Position numbers and translations under genes: made by a program
Shown: positions 44,094 to 52,427 of the stretch, in pieces
Numbering within the stretch: position 1 is the first letter of the stretch
How the letters are laid out: every line of letters begins with the position of its first letter
NCBI GenBank assembly: GCA_016713135.1
Contig: JADJPR010000023.1
Span: 186,001 to 250,000 of the forward strand
DNA from: Rhodanobacteraceae bacterium
GTDB lineage: Bacteria; Pseudomonadota; Gammaproteobacteria; Xanthomonadales; SZUA-5
Direction of reading: 5' to 3'
Length of the DNA stretch: 64,000 bases
Notes under the pieces: model-generated
The model's input: only the letters and a program-made list of their open reading frames with translations
Told to the model about the DNA's origin: nothing
The model's database searches: none

Positions 44094-44357
44094 GTGTCCA
44101 CTCTTCTAGTCTCGTCGAAGGGTCAGATCGTTCTGCCCGCCAATCTGCGGCGCCGGCTCGGCATGGAAGCGGGGGCCAGGGTGGAGGTGGTCGAGGAAGC
44201 AGATGGGCTGAAGCTACGCGTGGTCCGGCCGGTCGTCGCAGCGGATGTCTCGAAGTTGGCCGGAATGGTCAAGGCGCCGAGCCGGGGTGCCCCCCGTCGT
44301 CTGGAGGACTTCGACCCGGCCGTCGTCGCGACCCGTGCCAAGCGCGAACAGCCATGA
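44094..44357 (+). CDS. AbrB/SpoVT-type antitoxin
   Basis: An 87-residue protein with an N-terminal swapped-hairpin AbrB domain (VSSKGQIVLPANLRRRLGM, residues 6-24, then GARVEVVEEADG). The C-terminal half is less conserved and would wrap the toxin. GTG 44094 gives the natural domain start and has CCAGGGA upstream. The 3' end overlaps the PIN-domain toxin ATG by 4 bp, the typical antitoxin-first order. It probably represses the pair's promoter. Confidence 0.88.
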   Translation: MSTLLVSSKGQIVLPANLRRRLGMEAGARVEVVEEADGLKLRVVRPVVAADVSKLAGMVKAPSRGAPRRLEDFDPAVVATRAKREQP

Positions 44358-44761
44358 AATCCCTGGACACCAACGTGCTGGCGCGGTTCTTCGTCGACGA
44401 CCCCGACGATGAGCAGGCGGCGCGACAGCGGCCGGCGGCCATCGCAGCCCTGTCGGACCGCGCGTTCGTGTCGGTGACCGTGCTGCTGGAACTTGAATGG
44501 GTGCTTCGCGGCTTCTACGAGTTGCCCGCGAAGGACGTTGGCCACATCCTGAGGGCGCTCGCCAGCATCACGCACATCAAGCTCGAAGACCGGGACGCGG
44601 TACTGGCAGCCCTGGACGCTTTTGACCAGGGCCTGGACTTCGCGGATGCTCTCCACCTCGCCCGAAGTGCGCGCCTCAGCGGCTTCGCCACCTTCGACCA
44701 GCGACTCGCCAAGCGCGCGAAGAAGCTTGCGCTGATGCCGCCGGTCGAGTTGCTGGGCTGA
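44354..44761 (+). CDS. vapC: VapC-like PIN-domain toxin
   Basis: A 135-residue PIN-domain ribonuclease. The acidic metal-binding residues are visible: Asp5 in KSLDTNVLARFF, Glu near residue 46 (TVLLELEWVL), and the DFADALHLARS and FATFDQRLAK aspartates in the C-terminal half. VapC toxins cut tRNA or rRNA at specific sites. It is translationally coupled to the AbrB-type antitoxin. An accessory stretch of transposase and Rhs remnants follows. Confidence 0.9.
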   Translation: MKSLDTNVLARFFVDDPDDEQAARQRPAAIAALSDRAFVSVTVLLELEWVLRGFYELPAKDVGHILRALASITHIKLEDRDAVLAALDAFDQGLDFADALHLARSARLSGFATFDQRLAKRAKKLALMPPVELLG

Positions 44762-44843
44762 GAATCGGTCCTCCCTGCCCCTCCCCGCCCGAAGCCAGGA
44801 CAGCACAAATCCGCCGGTCCTCCTGGGCATTCGCGGCCTGTCC

Positions 44844-45122
44844 GTGACCGCGCTCCCCACTACCGATTACGTTCAATTGGTCGACGCCACCGGCCGCCAG
44901 TGGCACCCGACCAAACGTGGCCGAATCAGGGGCAAGCCGCCGGCCGTCCTCGAACGCCTCGGTCTGGGTGCCCGTCAATGGACCGACCGCGTGCGTGCCG
45001 TCAAACCCGACCGAGGGTTCTGCCGCGTGATTGGCAGCGAGAGTGCGCTGCTCGCCAAGGCTGCCGAGATTGGACAACGCTGGCTCCGCGGCGTAGGCGT
45101 AGCGCGCTCGCTCGCCAACTGA
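44844..45122 (+). pseudogene. C-terminal remnant of a RAYT-like transposase
   Basis: This 92-codon frame encodes DYVQLVDATGRQWHPTKRG, PPAVLERLGLGARQW and GQRWLRGVGVARSL, the C-terminal region seen in transposases of the IS200/REP-associated tyrosine type from Xanthomonadales. The catalytic N-terminal part with the HUH motif and tyrosine is absent. It may be the relic of the enzyme that spread the GTAG-headed REP sequences. No gene was recognised in 45123-45286. Confidence 0.6.
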
Positions 45123-45286
45123 GCGACGACACGCCGCCCTTTCGGCGCCGCGGGCGCCTGGCTGCGTTGTTTCTGGTCGGACCAGCTCGTCGAAGCCCTG
45201 AGAGGATTGATTGCGAAAGACGCCTGCGGCAAGGTTCTTGGGGTTCAGAATCTGCGGGTGTCCTCGCATTTCCATTTCTGCCCGCC

Positions 45287-45520
45287 TTACGGCCTTCCCC
45301 GAACTAGGCCACGCCCAAGCAAGAGCAGTGCTATCCAGATTAGAAGGATGACAAGCCATCCAAGGACGAGTGGTGAAATCCACGCCCAAAGCATCCCTAT
45401 CAAGTCTCTCACTGGCCCGCGGGGTAACCAGTCAAGCATGACGCTCAGCCCGAACAAGATCAGCCAGTAGAGAAAGGCAGCCGAGATGAACGTCGCTGGC
45501 AAGAATGCAATCCAGCGCAT
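45287..45520 (-). CDS. Small membrane protein, possible Rhs immunity protein
   Basis: A 77-residue protein with two strongly hydrophobic helices, IAFLPATFISAAFLYWLILF and ISPLVLGWLVILLIWIALLL, separated by a short basic loop. It starts 2 bp after the end of the Rhs tip frame on the same strand. A short gene immediately after an Rhs C-terminal tip is the standard place for the cognate immunity protein. A membrane immunity protein would fit a toxin that acts at the membrane. No family is recognised; the role rests on position. Confidence 0.55.
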   Translation of the reverse strand: MRWIAFLPATFISAAFLYWLILFGLSVMLDWLPRGPVRDLIGMLWAWISPLVLGWLVILLIWIALLLLGRGLVRGRP

Positions 45521-45522
45521 TT

Positions 45523-46910
45523 CTATTTCCCTATTCCCGGTATCCAATCAACCCCAGGATATGTCCACTCGGGAACGCCACACTCAATAAAGCACTTCGA
45601 ATGGTATTCATCGATCTGCTTTCCGGTATTGCACCGGCCTCTTTCACAAGCCTTGTTCACTCCGGGAAGTGAATGCTCGTCTTCTATGACCAAGCACTTT
45701 CTGACGCAGTTGAGATTCCGACCACGAGTGACCATACCGTAATGCAGATAATCCGCATTGCGGCATACGAGCGGTGCCAAGTAACAGTGGTAGTTGCAGC
45801 CGCGCTCCGAGCACACTCGATCATAGTAACTGCAGACAGAAGTATCAGGTGTGTCTAACGGATTGGGCGGCGTGTTGGGCGGAATCGGAGAGCAACCCCT
45901 CCCAGGAACGGCGCCACATGGACGATCCATCGGGGTGCCACCATCAGGCCAAAGACCCGTTCGGTCGAATGAGCTCATCGGTCGGGCGTTGGCGTAGCGG
46001 AAATAACAAAACCAAGGCCTCCCCAGAGTCCTGCAGGATCACTCTCCACATACCTTCCAGTCCCCGCCTCATAATCCCGGAAGTAGTTGTAATTCACCCC
46101 CGTCGCCGCATCGTACTGCTGCCCCGGGAACCTGAGGTCGAACTTGACGGTCGCCGAGTTCCCGTCCGGGTTCTCCTCCGCCGCCTGCGTGCCGAAGGCA
46201 TTCGACCCGCTGGCCGATGTCGCATTCAGCTTCCAGCGCCACACGACGGTGCCGGCTGACTGGCCGCCCTGGGTTTGGGCGTTGGCGAGCGCGCGCGGGG
46301 TGTTGAGGTGGTCGCTGTGGATGGCGTGGACGGCGGTGACGGCGCTGGTGCTGCTCTCGACACGGCCGACAGGAATGTTGTCGATCCAGACGATTTCCTC
46401 GTAGCTCAGCGGGTTGCCGCCGATCAGCATGCTGATGACCTGCCCGGACTCGTCGTAGACATAGCCGCGGACGCCGGCGGCGCTGGTCCACCCGGCGGAG
46501 GTGGTCGGCAGCGCGGCGGCCGGGCTGCCCTGGCTGGCGATCACACGCTCGCCGCGGCCGTTGTAATTGGCCAGCAGTTGCGCGCTCGGGGTGCCCACCT
46601 GCACCAGGCGGTTGCGTGCATCGTAGCTGGCGCTGTCGGTCTCGTAGCCGGGGATGCCGCTCACCGTGTTGCCCACCGCGTCATAGCTGCGCGCGGTGCT
46701 GCCGACCGCATCCAGCCGGTGGCTGGTCGCGGGATAGGTGTAGCTGGTGGCAGGCTGGTTGCCCAACTGATGACTCAGGCGGTTGCCGGTGGCGTCATAA
46801 GTGTACGCCTCGATCAGCGCCAGGTTCTGGTCGCGCACTTCCTGCAGGCGGTCCAGACGGTCGTAGGCCAGCGTGAGGCGTCCCGCGGGGGCATTCCTGT
46901 AGGCACACAA
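45523..46910 (-). pseudogene. Orphan Rhs C-terminal fragment with Cys-rich tip, 5' truncated and frameshifted
   Basis: The first part (46910-46000) holds RHS/YD repeats (EAYTYDATGNRL, RSYDAVGNTVSG) and the core-end signature PGQQYDAATGVNYNYFRDY with YVESDPAGLWGG. A frameshift near 46000-46020 is then needed to continue as YANARPMSSFDRTGLW. A variable tip of about 140 residues follows, with about 14 cysteines (CSYYDRVCSERGCNYHCY, IDEYHSKCFIECG). Upstream of 46880 the Rhs repeats stop abruptly, so more than a thousand residues of the shell are missing. The tip is not like any toxin I recognise and is visibly less GC-rich than the flanks. Confidence 0.7.
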
Positions 46911-46937
46911 GGTGAGGCGAACAGACTAGGGCCCCCG

Positions 46938-48956
46938 TCACGCCTCAACGCTCGTTCCCGGCAACCACAACTGAAACTCCGCACCCGGATTGCGATTGAC
47001 CACATCCACGTCGCCGCGCATCGCCCGCGCGAGCTGTCGTACGAGGGCGAGCCCGATGCCGGTGCCGAGGGATTCGCGGGTCAGTTCGTCGCCGGCGCGG
47101 TAGAACAGCTGGAAGATCTTCCTGAGTTGCGAGGCGGGCACGCCGGGGCCGTAGTCGCGCACGCCGATCGTGAGGCCGCCGCGCGGCGCGGTGGCGGAGA
47201 TCTCGATGCGGTGTTCGGGCGAGGCCTGCGAGAACTTGATCGCATTGTCGACCAGGTTGATCAGGATCTGACAGCAGGCATCCGCGTCGACGTTCAGCAC
47301 CCGTCCGGCGCAGCCGGGGTCGATACGGTACTCGACCACAAAACCGGCGCGCTCGATCTGCGACTGCACCTTGGAGCGCACCAGGTCGACCAGCACTTCG
47401 GCGGCCAGCGGCTTGAGTTCCAGCGCGAAATCGCTGCGCTCCATGCGCGCCAGCTGCAGCACGTTCGCGATCAGCCGCGACAAGCGCTCGCTCTCGTCGA
47501 AGATGAAGGCGTAGTAGCCGCGCTTCTTGTCCTCGCTGGCCCAGCCGGCCTGCAGCATCTCGGCGTACATGCGGATCGAGGTCAGCGGGGTCTTCAGCTC
47601 GTGGCTGACGGCGGAGACGAAATCCTGCTGCTGGCGCGCCAGCAGGATCTGCCGCAGCCCCAGCCGGTAAAGCAGCCAGAAGCCGCCGAGCAGCACCACG
47701 AACAGCACCGCGCTGGCCCACCAGACGATCTGCGCGCCGGCGCCCGCGGGCAGCCGGCGCACGCTCCAGATCAGCTGCAGGCGGTCCAGCGGCGCCGACA
47801 GCCGCGTCTGGTACAGCAACTCGCCGCGCACCTCGCTGGCGCGGCTCATGACCTGGCGGGCGCGCTCGCCCGGAATCAGCTTGAGCACATCCTGCTGCCA
47901 GGCGACCACCAGATCGCTCATCTGCCACAGCGCGCTGCCGCTGAAGGCGCGCGCGATGACGCCGTCGATGAAGGCCTGCTGGTCGATCAGCACGCCCTGG
48001 ATGGTGCGCTCGCCGCCCTGCCAGACGCGCCGGAACAGCACGCCGTGGCCGCTGGCCAGCAGGCTGAACTCGAAGGGGTCGACTTCGCTCTCGAAGATGC
48101 GCACTCGTGCGGTGGCCGCGCGCGACTCGGCGAGATCGCCAGCCACCACCTCGTCCAGCGCCGCGCCTTGCTCCACCCGCTTGCCGCGCATGCCGGCGTT
48201 GGACAGTCCCTGCACATCCAGCGACTGCGCCTGGTCCTTCTTGCCCGCCTCTGCGTAGGCACGGTCGAGCTTCAACTCGTCCACGCGGCCGAGCTGGCCC
48301 TGCGCCTGGCGTGCGGGGGCGCTGGCGACGCTGTTCAGGCGGTCGAAGGCGGCCTGCGCGGGATAGCTGGACGCGGACTGTTCGTCCTCGTTGTCGGCCA
48401 GCTTGTTCTTGTCTGCGGCCTCCTTCGCGAGGGCCAGCGCATCGCGGTCGGCCGGTTCCCGCGCTGCCAGCAACTGGTTGCCGGACAGCACATCGACCAG
48501 TCGCTCGCGCAGCTGCTGGCGCTGCGCGAGTTCCGCGGGATCCAGGCCGAGTTCCGCCTCGTTGGCCGGCGCATCCGGCAGCAGCGGCGTCGAGAAGCGC
48601 CCCTGCGCATCCACCACGAAGTGCCCGAGCACACCCGGGAATGCCGCGTCCGCCGGCAGTTGCGACAGCGGCGAGCGTTGCACCAGGTTGGAGCTGGCCG
48701 GGTCGCCGACGACGACCAGGAAACGGTAGTCGCCCACTGCGCGCGCCTCTTCGAGCGCGATCAGCCGCTGCAGCTCCAGGTCGATCCGCGTGGCCATCTC
48801 CTCGGCCAGCGTGCGGTACTGGTGCAGGCTCTCGAAGCGCAGCTGCTGCTGGGTCTGCCACACCAGCACCGCGCTCGGCAGCGCCAGCGCGAGCAACAGC
48901 GTGGCCAGCAGCAGGCGCAGGCGCGTGGGGCTGTTGCGGCTACGCACTGCCGCCAT
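46938..48956 (-). CDS. Sensor histidine kinase
   Basis: A 672-residue two-component sensor. A first transmembrane helix (about residues 12-33) and a second (about residues 412-432) bracket an unusually large periplasmic sensor of about 380 residues with charged helical stretches. The HisKA motif VSHELKTPLTSIRMY carries the phospho-acceptor His452. The ATPase domain has NLVDNAIKFSQ (N box), DYGPGVP (G1) and GTGIGLALVRQ (G2). It overlaps the upstream response-regulator gene by 17 bp. It is divergent, as an operon, from the PspA-like/vWA genes, which suggests an envelope-stress stimulus. Confidence 0.95.
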   Translation of the reverse strand: MAAVRSRNSPTRLRLLLATLLLALALPSAVLVWQTQQQLRFESLHQYRTLAEEMATRIDLELQRLIALEEARAVGDYRFLVVVGDPASSNLVQRSPLSQLPADAAFPGVLGHFVVDAQGRFSTPLLPDAPANEAELGLDPAELAQRQQLRERLVDVLSGNQLLAAREPADRDALALAKEAADKNKLADNEDEQSASSYPAQAAFDRLNSVASAPARQAQGQLGRVDELKLDRAYAEAGKKDQAQSLDVQGLSNAGMRGKRVEQGAALDEVVAGDLAESRAATARVRIFESEVDPFEFSLLASGHGVLFRRVWQGGERTIQGVLIDQQAFIDGVIARAFSGSALWQMSDLVVAWQQDVLKLIPGERARQVMSRASEVRGELLYQTRLSAPLDRLQLIWSVRRLPAGAGAQIVWWASAVLFVVLLGGFWLLYRLGLRQILLARQQQDFVSAVSHELKTPLTSIRMYAEMLQAGWASEDKKRGYYAFIFDESERLSRLIANVLQLARMERSDFALELKPLAAEVLVDLVRSKVQSQIERAGFVVEYRIDPGCAGRVLNVDADACCQILINLVDNAIKFSQASPEHRIEISATAPRGGLTIGVRDYGPGVPASQLRKIFQLFYRAGDELTRESLGTGIGLALVRQLARAMRGDVDVVNRNPGAEFQLWLPGTSVEA

Positions 48957-49653
48957 CCGGCAGCAATCGATATCCGCCGGTGCGCACCGTCACCAGGTGC
49001 ACCGGCTGGCGCGGATCGGGCTCGATCTTGCGCCGCAGCTTTGCGATGTGGATGTCCACGGTGCGCGTCTCGATCTCCAGGTGGCGCGCATAGCCCCAGA
49101 CCTTGTGCAGCAGTTCCTCGCGCGGCACCGGGCGCCCGGGATGGGCGGCGAGGTACTGCAGCACCTCCATCTCGCGGCGGGTGAAGGCGACATCCCCGTC
49201 CGGCGTGTGCGCGCACAGGTTGTGCGCGTCCACCTCGAAGCCCGCGCGCAGCTTCAGCAGCGCCGGCTCTTCGCGCAGGCCCTGGGTGCGCCGCAGCACT
49301 GCCTGCACCCGCAGCACCAACTGTGCGATCGAGAAGGGCTTGGCCACGTAGTCGTCCGCACCCAGGCTGAGCCCGTGCACGATGTCCTCGTCGGTCGACT
49401 TGGCGGTCAGCATGATCACCGCCTGCTCGCGGTCCTGCGCGCGCACCGCGGCGAGGATGTCGAAGCCGTTGCGCTGCGGCAGCATCACGTCGAGCAGCAG
49501 CAGGTCGAAGCGCCCGCCCAGCGCCAGCGCCAGGCCGCGCTCGCCATCCGCCACCGCCTCGACCTCGAAGCCATGGTAGACGAACACATCCACCAGCCCC
49601 AAGCGGATGGCCGGTTCGTCTTCCACGATCAGGATGCGGAGTTTGCGGGCCAT
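48940..49653 (-). CDS. OmpR/PhoB-type response regulator
   Basis: A 237-residue regulator with an N-terminal receiver domain (IVEDEPAIRLG at the acidic pocket, Asp55 in LLLLDVMLP as phosphorylation site, the conserved Thr/Lys in MLTAKS and KPFS). A C-terminal OmpR-type winged helix follows (FTRREMEVLQYLAAHPG through RTVDIHIAKLRRKIEPD and VRTGGYRL). Its 3' end overlaps the sensor kinase gene, so both are expressed together. The ATG at 49653 starts at the family N-terminus. The 307-bp upstream gap shared with the PspA-like gene contains a long hairpin. Confidence 0.96.
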   Translation of the reverse strand: MARKLRILIVEDEPAIRLGLVDVFVYHGFEVEAVADGERGLALALGGRFDLLLLDVMLPQRNGFDILAAVRAQDREQAVIMLTAKSTDEDIVHGLSLGADDYVAKPFSIAQLVLRVQAVLRRTQGLREEPALLKLRAGFEVDAHNLCAHTPDGDVAFTRREMEVLQYLAAHPGRPVPREELLHKVWGYARHLEIETRTVDIHIAKLRRKIEPDPRQPVHLVTVRTGGYRLLPDGGSA

Positions 49654-49678
49654 GGGTCGGCAAAGAGAGTCAGAGAGC

Positions 49679-49812
49679 GTTTGGTCCGCAAAGGACGCAA
49701 AGAAGAGCCATGGAGGTCGGAGACCTTGCCCGCGAGAGACTGGTCGACCTGAAAACGGCGCCCGGCCAGTCCTTCGCTCTCCTTTGCGTCCTTTGCGTCC
49801 TTTGCGGACAAA
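49679..49812. repeat. Single diverged copy of the GCAAAGGACGC hairpin
   Basis: Arms GGTCCGCAAAGGACGCAAAG (from 49681) and CTTTGCGTCCTTTGCGGAC (to about 49810) form a long inverted repeat with a 90-bp loop. The arms match those of the tandem array at 9463-10541, but the loop differs. It lies in the gap between the response regulator and the PspA-like gene (49654-49960); the rest of that gap holds no gene. Confidence 0.8.
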
Positions 49813-49960
49813 AAACAGCTTCCCCAACCTACCAAGCCCGCCCGCAGACCGCACGTAAACTCGATGTAAACCCGCGCTCGCAGAGTTTGCACGATTGCGC
49901 CTGTGATGGCGCCGGCGCCCGCCTGAGGATGGCCACACCGTCCACAGCAGGAGCGCCGCG

Positions 49961-50494
49961 ATGGCGATAGCAGCCCGCATCACCCGATTGTTCACGGCGG
50001 ATGTGCACGCCGTGCTGGACCGCCTGGAAGAACCCGAGGCCCTGCTGCGGCAGGCCATCCGCGACATGGAATCGGCGCTGGCCGAGCAGGTGCGCCGGCT
50101 GCAGGCGCTGGCGCTGGAGCGCGAGCAACTGGACCGGCGCAGCGCGGAGATCGAGCGCGCGCTGGCCGGCGTGGCTGGCGAGCTGGACCTCAGCTTCGCT
50201 GCCGGCAACGAGGCGCTGGTGCGCCGCTGCCTGCGCCGCAAGCTGGAAGGCGAACGCATGCAGCGGCTGCATGCGCAGCGCCGCGAGCAGGTGCTGGCGC
50301 TGGTCGCCCAGCTGACGCCGCAGATCGAACAGCAACGCGAGCGCCTGGAGGCGATGCGCCAGAAGGCGGCGCTGTTCGACGTCGAACCGCCCGGATGCGA
50401 GGAGTCGCATGTCGGCAGCGACGATGCCTGCGTCAGCGAGGCCGACATCGATCTCGCGCTGCTGCGCGAACAGCAGGCCCGGAGGGCGTCATGA
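49961..50494 (+). CDS. PspA/IM30-like protein
   Basis: A 177-residue predicted coiled-coil protein. The N-terminus (RITRLFTADVHAVLDRLEEP then ALLRQAIRDMESALAEQVRR) matches the start of PspA/IM30 (ESCRT-III-like) membrane-remodelling proteins, and long helices follow. It is shorter than classical PspA (about 220 residues) and lacks an extended C-terminal helix. It would act at the inner membrane during envelope stress. It overlaps the next gene by 4 bp, and the three-gene operon is divergent from a two-component system. Confidence 0.8.
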   Translation: MAIAARITRLFTADVHAVLDRLEEPEALLRQAIRDMESALAEQVRRLQALALEREQLDRRSAEIERALAGVAGELDLSFAAGNEALVRRCLRRKLEGERMQRLHAQRREQVLALVAQLTPQIEQQRERLEAMRQKAALFDVEPPGCEESHVGSDDACVSEADIDLALLREQQARRAS

Positions 50495-51051
50495 AGAGCC
50501 TGAGCTTCTGGCCCGCGGTGGCCCTGGCGCTGGCGATCAGCACGGCCGGCTGGGTGTTGCATGCGGTGTGCGCCAGCCTGGTCGGCAGCGCGCTGTCGCT
50601 GCGCATGGTGGTGCTCGCGGCGGCCATGCTGCAGGTGTTGGCCTTGCTCGCCACGCACCCGGCGCGCAGCGGTCGAATCGTCGCCGCGGCGGCCTGGCTG
50701 CTGTTGTCGGGGCTGCTGGTACTGGTCGATCCCAACCTGACCATCTGGCTGGTCGCGCAGACCGGCTTCATCTGGCTGCTGCGCTCGCTGCAGCGTTACG
50801 ACAGCCTGGTGCCTGCCGCCGCCGACGCGCTGCTCTGCGGCTTTGCGCTGGCCGCGGCGGTCGCCACCGCGATGCACACGCGCAGCCTGTTCCTGAGCCT
50901 GTGGTGCTATTTCCTGGTGCAGGCACTGGCCGCATTCCTGCCCCGCCGGCTGGGCGCGAAACCCACAGCGGCGGCTGTTGACCCGAACGATTTCGAAGCT
51001 GCTTTCCGTACCGCAGAAGCCGCGCTGCGGCGACTGTCGCTGCGCGCATGA
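50491..51051 (+). CDS. Polytopic inner-membrane protein, function unknown
   Basis: A 186-residue protein with about five hydrophobic helices (residues 6-28, 36-55, 62-80, 82-97 and 108-145 region) and a soluble C-terminal tail ending FEAAFRTAEAALRRLSLRA. No family is recognised. It is tightly coupled on both sides: ATG overlapping the PspA-like stop, and the next gene 17 bp downstream. The position suggests it is the membrane anchor or partner for the PspA-like protein or the vWA protein. Confidence 0.7.
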   Translation: MKSLSFWPAVALALAISTAGWVLHAVCASLVGSALSLRMVVLAAAMLQVLALLATHPARSGRIVAAAAWLLLSGLLVLVDPNLTIWLVAQTGFIWLLRSLQRYDSLVPAAADALLCGFALAAAVATAMHTRSLFLSLWCYFLVQALAAFLPRRLGAKPTAAAVDPNDFEAAFRTAEAALRRLSLRA

Positions 51052-51068
51052 ACCCCAAGGAGATTCCG

Positions 51069-52274
51069 ATGAAGACCCGATTGCTGGTTTCCGCCCTGCT
51101 GCTGTCCACCGCCGCGCTGGTCTATGCCTGGCCATCCGCAGAAGTGCCCGCCCCCGCCGATCCGCCGCCGGTCGCGGCCCTGCAGGCACCGCCTGCCAGC
51201 ACCGCGCCGCGCCCGGTGGTCGAGGTGGTGTTCGTGCTCGACACCACCGGCAGCATGGGCGGCCTGATCCAGGCAGCCAAGGAGAACATCTGGTCGATCG
51301 CCCGCACCATGGCCTCGGCGCAGCCGGCGCCGGACATCCGCGTAGGCCTGGTGGCCTTCCGCGACCGCGGCGATGACTACGTGACCCGCGTGGTCGACCT
51401 GTCCGACGACCTGGATTCGATGTACGCACAGCTGATGGACTTCCAGGCCGGCGGCGGCGGCGATGGCCCCGAAGCAGTCAACCAGGCCCTGCACGCTGCG
51501 GTCCACGACATCCGGTGGAGCCAGGACCCGGCGGCCTATCAGGCGATTTTCCTGGTCGGCGATGCGCAGCCGCACATGGACTACCCGGACGACGTGAAGT
51601 ATCCGGAGACGATCAAGGCAGCGAATGCCCGCGAAATCATCGTCAACACGATCCAGGCCGGCGACGACCCGGCCACCCACGCCGAGTGGGTGCAGATCGC
51701 GCAGCTGAGCCAGGGCGCGCACTTCAAGGTGGGCCAGCAGGGCGATGCGATCGCGGTGACCACGCCTTTCGACGCGGAGATGGCGCGGCTCTCGCGCGAG
51801 CTCGACAGCACCCGGCTGTACTACGGCGACCGCGAGGCGCAGGCGCGCGCCGCCGGCAAGCTCGCCGCCACCGACAAGCTCAACGAAAGCGCCTCGGTAG
51901 CTTCGCTCGCCCGCCGCGCGGCCTTCAACACCTCGGCCTCGGGCGCGAAGAACCTGGCCGGCGACAGCGAACTCGTCGCCGACGTGGCCAGCGGCCGGGT
52001 GGACCTCGATGCCATCGACGAGAAGCAGCTGCCGACCGAACTGCAGACCTTGTCGAGCGAGGACCGGCGCCAGCGCGTGGCTGAGACGAAAGCCAAGCGC
52101 GATGCCCTGACTGGCGACATCGCGGCCCTCGCCGAGCAGCGCCAGCAGTACATCGAGAACGCATTGAAGAAGGACGCAAACGTCGCGCAGTCGCTGGATG
52201 TGCAGATCTTCGGCGCGGTCAAGGAGCAGGCGGCGAAGAAAGGCCTGCGCTACGAAGGTGCGCCGGCGCACTGA
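51069..52274 (+). CDS. Exported von Willebrand factor A-domain protein
   Basis: A 401-residue protein with signal peptide MKTRLLVSALLLSTAALVYA. A proline-rich linker precedes a vWA domain (about residues 50-240). The metal site reads FVLDTTGSMGG, a variant of the DxSxS motif with Thr and Gly substitutions that is common in bacterial vWA proteins; a later GGGGDGPEAVNQAL supplies the second metal contact. The C-terminal 150 residues are charged and helical (TAKAKRDALT-like pattern). ATG 51069 is chosen because AAGGAG lies 6 nt upstream; ATG 51048 has none. Last gene of the PspA-like operon. Confidence 0.85.
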   Translation: MKTRLLVSALLLSTAALVYAWPSAEVPAPADPPPVAALQAPPASTAPRPVVEVVFVLDTTGSMGGLIQAAKENIWSIARTMASAQPAPDIRVGLVAFRDRGDDYVTRVVDLSDDLDSMYAQLMDFQAGGGGDGPEAVNQALHAAVHDIRWSQDPAAYQAIFLVGDAQPHMDYPDDVKYPETIKAANAREIIVNTIQAGDDPATHAEWVQIAQLSQGAHFKVGQQGDAIAVTTPFDAEMARLSRELDSTRLYYGDREAQARAAGKLAATDKLNESASVASLARRAAFNTSASGAKNLAGDSELVADVASGRVDLDAIDEKQLPTELQTLSSEDRRQRVAETKAKRDALTGDIAALAEQRQQYIENALKKDANVAQSLDVQIFGAVKEQAAKKGLRYEGAPAH

Positions 52275-52284
52275 GCGCGGGAGA

Positions 52285-52318
52285 TAGCCCGGAGAACCGC
52301 GCCAACGCGTTCTCCGGG
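52285..52318. repeat. REP-like palindrome
   Basis: TAGCCCGGAGAAC...GTTCTCCGGG with a GCGCCAACGC-type loop, followed by the same GTGCTCGCCGCAAG tail as the plus-strand REP at 6043. It lies just after the vWA gene. Confidence 0.6.
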
Positions 52319-52427
52319 TGCTCGCCGCAAGTACCTCGTGACCCGCGGTGCAAGCACTCGCCAGGACGCGCACCCGGCGCAAGCGCTCGCACACGGCGGC
52401 ACTGTAGTCCGGTCTGCGGCGGCATGC

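Noticed and set aside
46275..49184. Long plus-strand frame of 969 codons across the sensor kinase
   Set aside because: Antisense to a kinase and regulator with complete motifs; composition is Gln/Arg/Ala noise.
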